A DNA stretch of 64,000 nt from Rhizobium sp. N324. GTDB taxonomy: Bacteria > Pseudomonadota > Alphaproteobacteria > Rhizobiales > Rhizobiaceae. Location of the stretch: contig NZ_CP013630.1 in assembly GCF_001664485.1 (NCBI RefSeq), positions 3,041,001-3,105,000 on the forward strand, given 5' to 3'. The position numbers and the translations under genes are program-made. Shown in pieces: positions 1 to 7,640 of this stretch; within the stretch, counting starts at the first letter, position 1, and every line of letters starts with the position of its first letter. A model generated the notes under the pieces. The model was given only the letters and a program-made list of their open reading frames with translations. It had not been told where the DNA came from and did no database searches.

Positions 1-428
1 GGTTGCTCGGAGGGGACCTTCTCCCAGTGATATTTTGCTGCCAGCTGGGCCATGGCGCGAAATTTCTCCAAGCGTCCCAGGTCCCGAGCGTCCGCTCGAT
101 TGACGTCATGATTTCCCGGGACAAATAGAAGCGGTGTCTCGATTTCTTTGCCATTGCGCCGACATAGCAACGTGAAATGTCGAAAAACCCCTTCGAGATA
201 CTCCGATCGCCCAGCCGTCGTGAAATCGCCGACGAAGACGACACCATGACAGCTTGGCCCTGTCGACAATTGGCCGATCTTTCGGAGAATTGCCGGGAAC
301 GATGAACGACGAAGACCGTCCGTAATTCCGGGGGCGAACTGGCGATCCTTTGCGTCGAGATTGCTTTGGTGGAGCCGCCAGTCCGGATAGTGGATGTCAC
401 CAATTTGAAGAATTCGAACTCGCCGCAT
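1..428 (-). CDS. Calcineurin-like metallophosphoesterase, 3' end cut by window edge
   Basis: I translated this by hand from an ATG at 428, with a GGGGGG ribosome site 7 bp upstream; an in-frame ATG at 443 is an alternative. The 142 residues seen start MRRVRILQIGDIHYPDWRLH and carry the metallophosphoesterase motifs in order: GDIHYPD near residue 10, VFVGDF near 65, and PGNHDVN near 105. The later His motifs lie beyond the window. The family hydrolyses phosphoesters (nucleotides, DNA ends, cyclic nucleotides) with a two-metal centre. Two further members of the fold occur in this island at 25625 and 27521, but they are shorter-spaced (DLHL start) and not obviously close copies. Confidence 0.8.
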   Translation of the reverse strand, partial: MRRVRILQIGDIHYPDWRLHQSNLDAKDRQFAPGITDGLRRSSFPAILRKIGQLSTGPSCHGVVFVGDFTTAGRSEYLEGVFRHFTLLCRRNGKEIETPLLFVPGNHDVNRADARDLGRLEKFRAMAQLAAKYHWEKVPSEQ

Positions 429-644
429 CAAGCACCCCCCCATGATGCAACGATTACAACGACCCGTTGAGGTTTGCGAGACGTCACCGACGATTTTAAC
501 GAGATAAGTTGTACGCCGATGCCCGGAGATGCCACCGACGACGAGGCTTGCGCCGTCCTCCGTGACGCCGCGAAGGCGAAGAGGCCTCCTGATGCAAGGC
601 CCCTAATCTGAACGCTGGGCCGCTTGGTAGCTGTCAGCGGTACA

Positions 645-675
645 CACCCGGAGCTTTGGCGCAGGCCTCCGGGTG
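645..675 (-). terminator. Stem-loop downstream of the dGTPase gene
   Basis: A perfect 9-bp stem, CACCCGGAG / CTCCGGGTG, with a 13-nt loop sits 14 bp past the dGTPase stop codon. No T run follows it on the minus strand, so it may be a processing or Rho-assisted end rather than a classical intrinsic terminator. The rest of 429-644 shows no gene. Confidence 0.35.
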
Positions 676-688
676 ACTCGATGAAAGC

Positions 689-2110
689 CTAAATGGGCTT
701 AAACATGCTCTCAGCGGCATCCGACCGGAGGCGGGCCCAGAATTCCACCGCATATCTGTCGGTCATGCCCGCAACGAAATCGCATATGTGGCGAGCCTTC
801 AGCGCTTCATCTTTACCAGCGTCCTGCACCTGCTTGCGCACGTCATCAGGCATAAGGAGATGTCCGTTCTCCTTCTGGAGCGCGTCGAAAATATCTTCGA
901 CAAGCTCTGTTCCGCGGTATTCACCGAGCTTCACGCGGTTTGAATAGATCGTCGAGAGGTACGTGTATTGTTTGAGAATCTCGACCTTGATCCGCGTTTC
1001 CTTGACGAGGCTAACCTTCGACAGCGCCGGGCACTCTTCATTGACCTTGAGTTCAACGTCGTTGATGAATTCTTTCACCAGTTCCGAGCTGAGTTCCATC
1101 CTCTTCCCGGCGTCCATATTTAGATCGCGAGATGCTCTCATTGCACCGATGAAGTTCGCCATATCGTCCTGCTTGCGAGCTTCGCCATCGTCCGACGTCT
1201 TCGGTTCTCCTGTCGCGAAAATATCGCTGAAAATCGCCACAAACGTTGCCTGCACCTTCGAAACCGTCACGGTCTCTCCGATATCGTCCTCAATCTGCTC
1301 GGTCACCACTTCCGCAACGCGCTTCAGCAAGTCGTCATCCGTTGCCAGGATCGACGCGGGCGTGAGGAAGCCCGCCTTTAGGCTGTCTTCCAAGTCATAG
1401 ACCGAGTACGCGATGTCGTCTGCGATATCCATAATCGCGCATTCTACGGTCTTTAGCTTTTCGCCTTCCGGAAGCGATTTACCGCCTAATACCTTACGCT
1501 TAATCTCGGCGACAATCTTGGCCTCGGATGCGTAGTAACCCTTTTTGGGCTTCTTGGCGTCGGGACGTTTGACAGGAATTTCAGTGTCGTACTTCAAAAT
1601 GGCGGCAAGCGTCCTGAAGCACAAATTCAGACCGGCCCTGAAGTCGCCCTCGACGGGCGCGTCGTACTTCGCCTTCTTTTCCAGCCTGCTCAATATCCGC
1701 AGTGTCTGAGCGTTCCCCTCGAAGCCGCCGTAAAGCCTCATTTTGCCGTCAAGCGCCCGCTCACCGTTGTGGCCGAACGGCGGGTGCCCAATGTCGTGCA
1801 CGAGGCCAGCTGCTGCGCAAAGTCGGCTGTCGATTTTCTTGTCGCCGAGCGCCAATTTGAAAACATCGTTCAGGCGGTCGGCGATACCCTCCGCAATCTG
1901 CGCCACTTCAAGCGAATGGGTCAGACGATTGCGGAAGAAATCCGATTCATGTCCAGGGAAGACCTGCGTCTTTCCCTGCAACCTTCTAAAGCTCGCACTG
2001 TGAATTATCCGACCGAAGTCCCTAACAAAAGGAGGTCGCCAGCTCTCCGACTTATCGACCTCGCCATTTTGACGCTGCCGATCGTCGTCGGTGTACATCT
2101 CAGTGGTCAC
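689..2110 (-). CDS. dgt: HD-domain deoxyguanosine triphosphate triphosphohydrolase (dGTPase)
   Basis: It is predicted to cleave dGTP (or other dNTPs) to deoxynucleoside and triphosphate in the cytoplasm. The HD metal motif is complete: H65 in NRLTHSLEVAQ, H105-D106 in GLVHDIGHPPFGHNGE, and the downstream Asp in a long helical domain with MDIADDIAYSVYDLED. The 473-aa length fits long bacterial dGTPases. The start is a GTG at 2110, two bases after the stop of a 51-aa gene, so the two are probably translated together. dGTPases of this kind are known both as housekeeping enzymes and as antiphage proteins that drain dNTPs; the island setting favours the second. It is the last gene of the 7640-689 cluster, although a 91-bp gap upstream of the 51-aa gene could hold a separate promoter. 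Confidence 0.88.
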   Translation of the reverse strand: MTTEMYTDDDRQRQNGEVDKSESWRPPFVRDFGRIIHSASFRRLQGKTQVFPGHESDFFRNRLTHSLEVAQIAEGIADRLNDVFKLALGDKKIDSRLCAAAGLVHDIGHPPFGHNGERALDGKMRLYGGFEGNAQTLRILSRLEKKAKYDAPVEGDFRAGLNLCFRTLAAILKYDTEIPVKRPDAKKPKKGYYASEAKIVAEIKRKVLGGKSLPEGEKLKTVECAIMDIADDIAYSVYDLEDSLKAGFLTPASILATDDDLLKRVAEVVTEQIEDDIGETVTVSKVQATFVAIFSDIFATGEPKTSDDGEARKQDDMANFIGAMRASRDLNMDAGKRMELSSELVKEFINDVELKVNEECPALSKVSLVKETRIKVEILKQYTYLSTIYSNRVKLGEYRGTELVEDIFDALQKENGHLLMPDDVRKQVQDAGKDEALKARHICDFVAGMTDRYAVEFWARLRSDAAESMFKPI

Positions 2111-2112
2111 TA

Positions 2113-2268
2113 TTAACGAGCCTGAGCCTGGAGCCGCGCCGCTTCCTGCGCAGCCTTCTTTGCTTCCTGCTCGCGCTTCAGTTCGAAGCCAAGGCGAACA
2201 GCTTCACGAACTCTGTCCTGGTTAACTTCTGCTGCCTTACGGGCTTCTAGTACTGCTGCATATGCCAT
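2113..2268 (-). CDS. 51-aa Ala/Glu/Lys-rich helical protein
   Basis: This small gene runs from an ATG at 2268, with GGAGGA 6 bp upstream, to TAA at 2113, two bases before the dGTPase start. The product starts MAYAAVLEARKAAEVNQDRV and ends in a heptad-like run rich in Ala, Glu, Lys, Arg and Gln, so a single long helix or coiled coil is likely. It has no Cys, no membrane segment and no recognised domain. The strong ribosome site and 2-bp spacing to dgt argue that it is real and may act on, or oligomerise with, the dGTPase. I do not recognise the family. Confidence 0.62.
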   Translation of the reverse strand: MAYAAVLEARKAAEVNQDRVREAVRLGFELKREQEAKKAAQEAARLQAQAR

Positions 2269-2359
2269 GATCTTCCTCCTGGTGAAGCGCTATGTCCGGG
2301 TACAACGAGCATGCGCCTTATTGGTTTACGACGGGTTTCAAGTTCCCGCATTTAAAAGC

Positions 2360-3856
2360 CTACCGGGCCCACACGCGTGCCGGAACCCCGGCTTTGCGCA
2401 GAACATCTGCCAGATGGCTGGTTAAGCCGATTCTACGGTCAAGCGTAATACCCGTGTCTGGCGTAAGGCCGGCGGTCAGAGACCTCAGTTGCTCCAGCCC
2501 TCTCGATACGTCGAATTCGATCCAGACCGCTGCATTGCCCGGGACGATAGTGTCACCGTCGGAAACGCTCGCTCCGCTGTGCAGTTGGACAACCCAGACG
2601 TCTTCGCCATCGAAGACCCATTCGAACCTCGTCGCGCCAAGGACAAGGTGGAGCGTTTCGTGCAGCTCCCTTACCTTGCCAACGACGGTTTCTGGTACGC
2701 GTTCGGGATCAGCCAAACCTACCATCATCCGGTCGCCCGTCCCTTTCACGCCCTCGACCACAAGGCCGCCACTAGCGGTCTCGATCGCGGCACCCGACCA
2801 CTGCGCGGCAACACCCTTTTGCGACAGCACCGATGATATGGCCGTGCCTTCCGGGTCTTCGGCTTGCAATAGGGCAAAAGGGTCTTGCCAGCCACGGGCA
2901 GTTGTAAACTTGCCTGGAACCTGCTCCGTTGGGCTGGTGCGGATCCAAACCTCTTCGACACCGGTCGACCGCCCAAACGAGAACGGAGCGATGCGCCGAC
3001 CAATCACCGTTGTCCGCGGCACCGGAAAGCCGTTGATATCTGCGATCAACAGACCGTACGCTTTGTCGCCGATCATCCGGCTGAAATCGTTGGGCCACTC
3101 GGCTTTGATTGGGACCGGAGGGAAAAAGTCTTGGGAATGCTCCCAGAAAATGACGTTTTCCTTCTTCCAGCCACGCGGTCGCGGATGAAGACTAAATTCA
3201 AGCCTCCCTCGCCGGCTCTTCGTGAAGTCGACACTTACACCGTAAACCGTCTGAAACAAGCGAACCGCCCATTCCGTCGGAAGCCGGGCGAACCCGGGCT
3301 TCTCGACGCCTCGCGGGGTCATGTCGGGCCGGAATTCCACAAGCTCGCCCATGGCGACACCGGACACTCCCCCGTCGGAAACATCGATCGTTTCGTTGAC
3401 GATCGTGTAAGCGCCCTCGCCGGCCATTCGCTGCACCGCGGCGACAGCAGCGTCAACCGTATCGACACCGTATATGAATTCGCGACTTTGCGCTTGGTGC
3501 GCACTGAAGCTGCGAACGTTCACGGTCCCTTCTGTACTTTCTCCGAAGAGCGCCGCTATCGCGTCGCGAACCGTTTCGAACCGGTAATTTGCCTGGTAGC
3601 CTGCTATCCTGGAGAACTGTTGCGCTGGTCCGTGCTCCTTGGGGGCGAAACTTACAAACTGCGCGACATTGAACGTTTGCGCCAGCCGATCCAACGTTTC
3701 GTCTTTTCTGAAAAACGCTCCGTCAGGTTGATGAGGTTTGCTTTGCGGACCGACCAACGTAACTTCCTTCACTCTACACGCCTCAGCGCAATTCCCTGCG
3801 CTCGTGCCGAGCATCCTATCTGCTAGTTTTGCGATGGCCAAATGACGTTCGCTCAC
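2360..3856 (-). CDS. PEP-synthase/PPDK-type ATP-grasp domain protein
   Basis: This 498-aa protein begins at a GTG. Its second half resembles the N-terminal ATP-grasp region of PEP synthase / pyruvate phosphate dikinase: IGDKAYGLL...GFPVPRTTVIG near residue 265 matches the GGKAANL...GFPVPPGF signature, VWIRTSPTEQVPGKF matches the RSS/EDLPG segment, and FEWVFDGEDVWVVQ near 440 matches the IEWA.DG..Y.LQ end of the fold. The phosphohistidine swivel and PEP-binding domains are missing, so it is not a full dikinase. The first 230 residues are a separate module with a VNVRSFS motif that I cannot name. ATP-grasp proteins form acyl- or nucleotidyl-phosphate links; here it may activate or ligate a small substrate made by the upstream QueC/PfkB/NDT genes. 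The substrate is unknown. Confidence 0.68.
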   Translation of the reverse strand: MSERHLAIAKLADRMLGTSAGNCAEACRVKEVTLVGPQSKPHQPDGAFFRKDETLDRLAQTFNVAQFVSFAPKEHGPAQQFSRIAGYQANYRFETVRDAIAALFGESTEGTVNVRSFSAHQAQSREFIYGVDTVDAAVAAVQRMAGEGAYTIVNETIDVSDGGVSGVAMGELVEFRPDMTPRGVEKPGFARLPTEWAVRLFQTVYGVSVDFTKSRRGRLEFSLHPRPRGWKKENVIFWEHSQDFFPPVPIKAEWPNDFSRMIGDKAYGLLIADINGFPVPRTTVIGRRIAPFSFGRSTGVEEVWIRTSPTEQVPGKFTTARGWQDPFALLQAEDPEGTAISSVLSQKGVAAQWSGAAIETASGGLVVEGVKGTGDRMMVGLADPERVPETVVGKVRELHETLHLVLGATRFEWVFDGEDVWVVQLHSGASVSDGDTIVPGNAAVWIEFDVSRGLEQLRSLTAGLTPDTGITLDRRIGLTSHLADVLRKAGVPARVWAR

Positions 3857-3997
3857 AGCAGCACGATCTCCCCAGTTTTGCGGCTAACCTTCCGCATGAG
3901 AACAAATAGAGAACAAAGCCGCGGCTGTCAAGAATCTTGGGCGGCGCGGGTCGTTTGCCAAGGAAGTGATAACGACGGTTTGATCGAGAGCCGGCCC

Positions 3998-4726
3998 TCA
4001 CCGAGCGCTGTGGATTGTCTCCACCAGACCTTGATAATCCGCCTCAACCCTCGCTACGCGGTCCGTGACCTCGGCCATGTCAGTTGACATCAGCTGTGCA
4101 AGTTCGACTTCGCTCATCACGGTCACCTTTTGGCTTCCGGTAAAGTGAGCGTTGTATCGAAAGGGATAGACGTTGCCGACTGCCCGGTCCAATGTCATCT
4201 CCGTCTCCAAGCAAGCAGCAAGCAAATTGACGACGATGGCGTAGGTACCCCCCAGTTGATCGGACGGCTTGTCCTGTATTGCCCAAAGGATCGGGTAGAG
4301 CCGTTCGCGAGCTGTGAAAATATCGCGTCTCAAGCGCCCGATAATCAATTTCGTCAGAGCCTGCTGGCTAAGCTCGTTCAACTCTTCCAAGCTCGCCAGT
4401 GTGACGTTGGTGTTGATAACGTGCCGCACTGCCCCAGCCTGAAAACCGCTCTCCGACATCAGGAACGCTCTGTCCGCACCCACGTCCTGAGCGATCTGGA
4501 ACAGGGAGAGCACGTTCTCTTTTTCGACAGGGCGGTTCCAGAGCTTGCATTCGACGATCCAGCAGACCAAAACGCCGAACATTTCGATCCTGGCGACGAC
4601 ATCGACGACATGGCTTCCGCGGGCTCCGTCGATTTTTTCTTCGACAGCGACTGAGAAACCGAGCCGCTGGAAGTGGTCGGCAACATCCCTTTGGTATTGT
4701 CGCCATGGGACAACTGAACTCATCAA
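3998..4726 (-). CDS. Mrr-like PD-(D/E)XK restriction endonuclease-fold protein
   Basis: The N-terminal 120 residues show the nuclease core: a helical start, then GSHVVDVVAR with H39 and D42, and WIVECKLWNR with E59 and K61, followed by the FLMSESGFQAGA strand-helix typical of Mrr-type restriction enzymes. Residues 120-242 are helical and carry no motif I know. The ATG overlaps the QueC-like stop by 4 bp (ATGA), so the two are coupled. All three catalytic residues (D, E, K) are present, which argues for an active DNA (or RNA) nuclease. It is likely the destructive arm of the cluster, but nothing in the sequence tells whether it cuts modified or unmodified nucleic acid. Confidence 0.75.
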   Translation of the reverse strand: MMSSVVPWRQYQRDVADHFQRLGFSVAVEEKIDGARGSHVVDVVARIEMFGVLVCWIVECKLWNRPVEKENVLSLFQIAQDVGADRAFLMSESGFQAGAVRHVINTNVTLASLEELNELSQQALTKLIIGRLRRDIFTARERLYPILWAIQDKPSDQLGGTYAIVVNLLAACLETEMTLDRAVGNVYPFRYNAHFTGSQKVTVMSEVELAQLMSTDMAEVTDRVARVEADYQGLVETIHSAR

Positions 4727-5325
4727 CGGGCGGCCTCACCGGCCAGCTCGCGCATTGTATCTGCGTGCTTTTCACATCCGCGGCAACGCCCGCAAGTGTA
4801 TTCGGCAACGTGGCAGGAGAAAGTTGCCCCCAGCAACGACTTCGGAACACCAGAGTCTCTGATAAGGTCGACCGGGTCGGTGTCGATCGCCGGCGCAGTG
4901 ATCCGCACGCCGCCTTCCTGTATCGAGACCAGCGCATTGATAGCATCGACGAACGGCTTTTTGCCGTCCGCATGGACGTCAGTCGCGACGGCACCGAACA
5001 TGATTTCCTGGAGCCCCTGCCCCACGAACTTCATCGCGGTCAACGTGATCAGCATTTGATTTCTGTACGGCCACCACTCGGGAGCTGATCCAACGGTCGC
5101 TGCTTCCGAGCCTGCCAGCGATCCCGACCCGAGGTGAGCCAGATCAACTGTCAGGACCTCGTGGCGAAGTTTCATCAAACCCGAAAGCCCGGAAGCCGCC
5201 CTGATTTCTCCCTTCGCCGGCCTTTGCCCATAGTCGATCGTAAGACATAGGTCAGGTCGCTGCGACCATGCCAACGCCGTTGAGTCCAGACCACCCGAGT
5301 AGAGTAGCAGTCTCATGCTGACCAT
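4723..5325 (-). CDS. QueC-like 7-cyano-7-deazaguanine synthase homologue
   Basis: It is an ATP-pyrophosphatase of the QueC family, which turns 7-carboxy-7-deazaguanine and ammonia into preQ0 using ATP. The PP-loop SGGLDST is at residues 10-16 and a Cys-rich zinc site (SCH...TCGRCRGC) is at about 170-186. At 200 aa it is shorter than housekeeping QueC (about 230). Of the two starts, ATG 5325 lies too near the GGAGG, while ATG 5316 has normal spacing. It overlaps the PfkB-NDT gene by up to 13 bp and the Mrr-like gene by 4 bp. QueC homologues outside queuosine operons are known from defence loci (type IV CBASS, Qat). No queD, queE or queF is nearby, so it would need precursor from the host pathway or act on another substrate. 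Confidence 0.82.
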   Translation of the reverse strand: MVSMRLLLYSGGLDSTALAWSQRPDLCLTIDYGQRPAKGEIRAASGLSGLMKLRHEVLTVDLAHLGSGSLAGSEAATVGSAPEWWPYRNQMLITLTAMKFVGQGLQEIMFGAVATDVHADGKKPFVDAINALVSIQEGGVRITAPAIDTDPVDLIRDSGVPKSLLGATFSCHVAEYTCGRCRGCEKHADTMRELAGEAAR

Positions 5326-6503
5326 GCCTCCATCGCGGCCTTATAGACGGCCGTGGTGTAATCGCTTTCCATTACGCAGCCTGTCCCCTCGAACATCGTG
5401 AGGTGAAGCGCGTCAAGTTGTTCGCAATATCCGACCACGGAAATTCCGGCCTTCCGGGCGTAGCCGACTTCGAAAATCGTCCCCGGGTCGGCTCCGTCTA
5501 GCAGCGCGAGCACCACCGCACTCTCGTTCAGACCAGCGAGATCGCCCAAAGCCAGGTCGCGGGCCGATTTGGCGGTACCGACATCGTGAAGCGGAGAGAA
5601 GACCGGTACGCCCATCGATGTCAGGATGTCACGCGTTTCCTCGATGAGCCAACGCTGACCCAACGCGAAGAAGGGTCCAGCGAGATAGAGCTGCCTCGGC
5701 GATTCCCGAGGCGTATAGGCGTCGCCATGGTGAAGGGCCTCGATACCCGGAAGCGGCAACTGGTGCCCGTCCACGAAATGCGCGACCGACCGAGAAGCCG
5801 CGTCGGCCGCCTCGTCGGGTCGCAGCCCGGCCTCGGCCCAGTAGTAGGCAAAAGCCGCGCTGAAGACATCGCCTGACCCGATCTTGAAAACGGTGTCGGA
5901 TCGATAAGGAGGAACGAGCACGGAGCTGCTGCCCCTCGAGTGAACGATCGCTCCCCGTGGTCCGAGTTTAATGATGACTACATCGGCATTTTCGCGGGCG
6001 AGGATGAGAGCACCGGCCTCTTCCGGAGGAAGGCCTGTCGTCTGGCTTGCTTCCCAGCCATTCAAAACGATGGCCAAGTGCTCCGCTACAGAGCCGTTGG
6101 AATGGAAGGACTCAGGGTCAGCTCCTGTCTGCGGGTCGAAAACGGCATACTTAGCTCTTACGATCGCACTTCCCGCGACCATGCCGAAACGCAGCACGGC
6201 ATCGCCTTCTACGCGCAGGGGCTCGATGTCCACCTCGCCGTCGTATTCGAGCTCCGCCGTGGATAGCTGATGGAAGTATCGAAAAGTCGCCGGCATCAGG
6301 TTTTCGGTGATCAGCGCCTTCACGCCGAACGATGCTGCAGACATGGCGATGTCTTCCGCCCATTCCGGCGGCGCGTATGTCGCGAGTGTCACATCCTTGG
6401 AGAGCTCGCTGATTGCCGCGGCCGCTCGAAGACCTGACCCGAAGAAGCGGTCCCAAGGTGGGTTGTCGCAAATCTCCCGATATGTGCCACCCGCCACTAT
6501 CAC
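5313..6503 (-). CDS. PfkB-family sugar/nucleoside kinase fused to nucleoside 2-deoxyribosyltransferase
   Basis: Two enzymes lie in one 396-aa chain. Residues 1 to about 255 are a ribokinase/PfkB fold, with the anion-hole motif GSGDVFSAAFAY at about 209-220 in place of the usual GAGD. Residues 270-396 are a deoxyribosyltransferase (LYLAGPFF opening, DPGTIFEVGYA with the nucleophile Glu near 345), which swaps the base on a deoxyribosyl group. I place the start at GTG 6503: it overlaps the TGA of the upstream small gene (GTGA) and has GGAG 8 bp before it. The open frame extends further upstream, but that part overlaps the coding upstream gene and looks non-coding. Together the two domains could build and phosphorylate a deoxynucleoside from a free base. 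The fusion is unusual. Confidence 0.78.
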   Translation of the reverse strand: MIVAGGTYREICDNPPWDRFFGSGLRAAAAISELSKDVTLATYAPPEWAEDIAMSAASFGVKALITENLMPATFRYFHQLSTAELEYDGEVDIEPLRVEGDAVLRFGMVAGSAIVRAKYAVFDPQTGADPESFHSNGSVAEHLAIVLNGWEASQTTGLPPEEAGALILARENADVVIIKLGPRGAIVHSRGSSSVLVPPYRSDTVFKIGSGDVFSAAFAYYWAEAGLRPDEAADAASRSVAHFVDGHQLPLPGIEALHHGDAYTPRESPRQLYLAGPFFALGQRWLIEETRDILTSMGVPVFSPLHDVGTAKSARDLALGDLAGLNESAVVLALLDGADPGTIFEVGYARKAGISVVGYCEQLDALHLTMFEGTGCVMESDYTTAVYKAAMEAWSA

Positions 6504-6895
6504 GGCGCTAGCTCCACGTGGACAGTGACGATCGTACCGTTGAGGGCCGTCACCTGCGCGATGTACCGTCGACCGCTGCGCAGGCAGCCGACTAAAGTCG
6601 CCAAGCCCGGGAAAGCCGCCAATGAGCCGACGACGAGCCCGGCGGCAGTCTGGCAAACCACGACATCGAAACCATTGCTTACCGTGAGGACGACATGGAG
6701 CGTTGTCCCCACCGAAATGCCGGCCGCTACCGTAACATTGACGCCGCTGAGATTGACGTCGAACACAATCGCACAAGGATCAGAAGACTCGAAGCCGTCG
6801 CCTGCGCCTGTCGAAGCGCCCTTTTTGCCCGCCTGAGGCACTGCCTGTTGAGGTTGAGAAGAACCCCGTGATTTCCGTCTGCCACTGCCCGACAT
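6500..6895 (-). CDS. Small predicted all-beta protein with flexible N-terminus
   Basis: This 131-aa protein has an ATG at 6895 with AAGGTG 7 bp upstream. The first 40 residues are polar, basic and Gly/Ser/Gln-rich. The remaining 90 alternate short hydrophobic strands (AIVFDVNL, VNVTVAAG, LHVVLTV, DVVVCQ, RYIAQVTALN, TIVTVHVEL), as expected of a small beta-barrel. The layout vaguely recalls HIRAN-type or other nucleic-acid-binding barrels, but I see no firm signature. It is coupled to PfkB-NDT by a GTGA overlap and lies 55 bp after the OGG-like gene. A small non-enzymatic protein within a set of nucleotide enzymes could be a nucleic-acid sensor or an acceptor for conjugation; both are guesses. 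Confidence 0.65.
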   Translation of the reverse strand: MSGSGRRKSRGSSQPQQAVPQAGKKGASTGAGDGFESSDPCAIVFDVNLSGVNVTVAAGISVGTTLHVVLTVSNGFDVVVCQTAAGLVVGSLAAFPGLATLVGCLRSGRRYIAQVTALNGTIVTVHVELAP

Positions 6896-6950
6896 TTTTT
6901 CACCTTCGAGTCGTACAACTCGAAAATAGAAACTCTAGCGCTGGTGGAAG

Positions 6951-7640
6951 TCAAACGTCGACGCGGCCGAGTTTACGCATTTCCCCCCAAATTATCGCAT
7001 CGAGCAACGAAGCCTTGATTTCCATGATTTTACAGAGGTCGAGGAAACGACGCTCCATGTCGAAATAGTCTCGCGGGAGCTTGGTTTCGCCGTGGAAGAG
7101 CCCCATTAGTTTTCCGGCTCGGATTACGTGGATGTCGAGTATTGCCACCTCGTCTGTCCCGAGCAAATTCCGCGCAATCCATGACGCGGTTTTGGGGCCG
7201 ATCCCCGGTATCGAAAGAAGCGCATTCCGGAATGCCACTGGATCGTCCACCGAAGGCGGGTCACTCTCGATCTTTCGCAAGGCCACTTCGATTCTGGCGG
7301 CCTTCTGTTTTGGAAACCTGTATCGCCTTGGTCTGCCGTCCACGATGGCGTTCGAGCGGAGCAAATCTTCGATAACCGCTGCGGGCACCCTCGCCCCCGG
7401 CACGAAAACGCCGGCGTCGCAGAGAACCTCGAAGAACGCGTGGTTCATTTCGGCGGTGACGCCGTAGCCGCCCAATAGACAGAAGCCGACCTCCTCGTGA
7501 AGCGTGGCCGACGGGCTTACGAAACCGTGCGACGCCTCCGTCACCTGGTTCGCCATGGCGGCCCAGTAGGCCGGGCTTGGGACCCATTCGGGTTTGCCCC
7601 ACTTGACACCTGGAAGAATCTCCGAGTGCGGCTGGTACAT
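6951..7640 (-). CDS. OGG-fold HhH-GPD DNA glycosylase homologue
   Basis: It shows the helix-hairpin-helix and catalytic signature of 8-oxoguanine glycosylases: SIPGIGPKTASWIARN at about 143-158 with the nucleophile Lys150, followed by EVAILDIHVIRAG with the catalytic Asp169. Both active-site residues are present, so base excision with lyase activity is plausible. At 229 aa it lacks the N-terminal domain of large OGG1 and the Fe-S tail of MutY/Nth. GGAGG lies 7 bp before the ATG. It is the first gene of the cluster, divergent from an XRE regulator. OGG-fold proteins paired with QueC-like proteins are known from type IV CBASS; the CD-NTase and TGT of that system are not seen here. Confidence 0.82.
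   Translation of the reverse strand: MYQPHSEILPGVKWGKPEWVPSPAYWAAMANQVTEASHGFVSPSATLHEEVGFCLLGGYGVTAEMNHAFFEVLCDAGVFVPGARVPAAVIEDLLRSNAIVDGRPRRYRFPKQKAARIEVALRKIESDPPSVDDPVAFRNALLSIPGIGPKTASWIARNLLGTDEVAILDIHVIRAGKLMGLFHGETKLPRDYFDMERRFLDLCKIMEIKASLLDAIIWGEMRKLGRVDV

Noticed and set aside
2292..3826. Long plus-strand frames over the ATP-grasp gene
   Set aside because: They lack domains and ribosome sites, while the minus strand shows clear PPDK-type motifs.
6504..6776. N-terminal extension of the PfkB-NDT frame
   Set aside because: The translation is Arg/Cys-rich nonsense that overlaps the small beta-rich gene; GTG 6503 with its own ribosome site is the better start.
689..7640. A standard type IV CBASS or QatABCD system
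   Set aside because: QueC-like and OGG-fold proteins are present, but no CD-NTase, TGT, TatD nuclease or Qat ATPase is found in the window.
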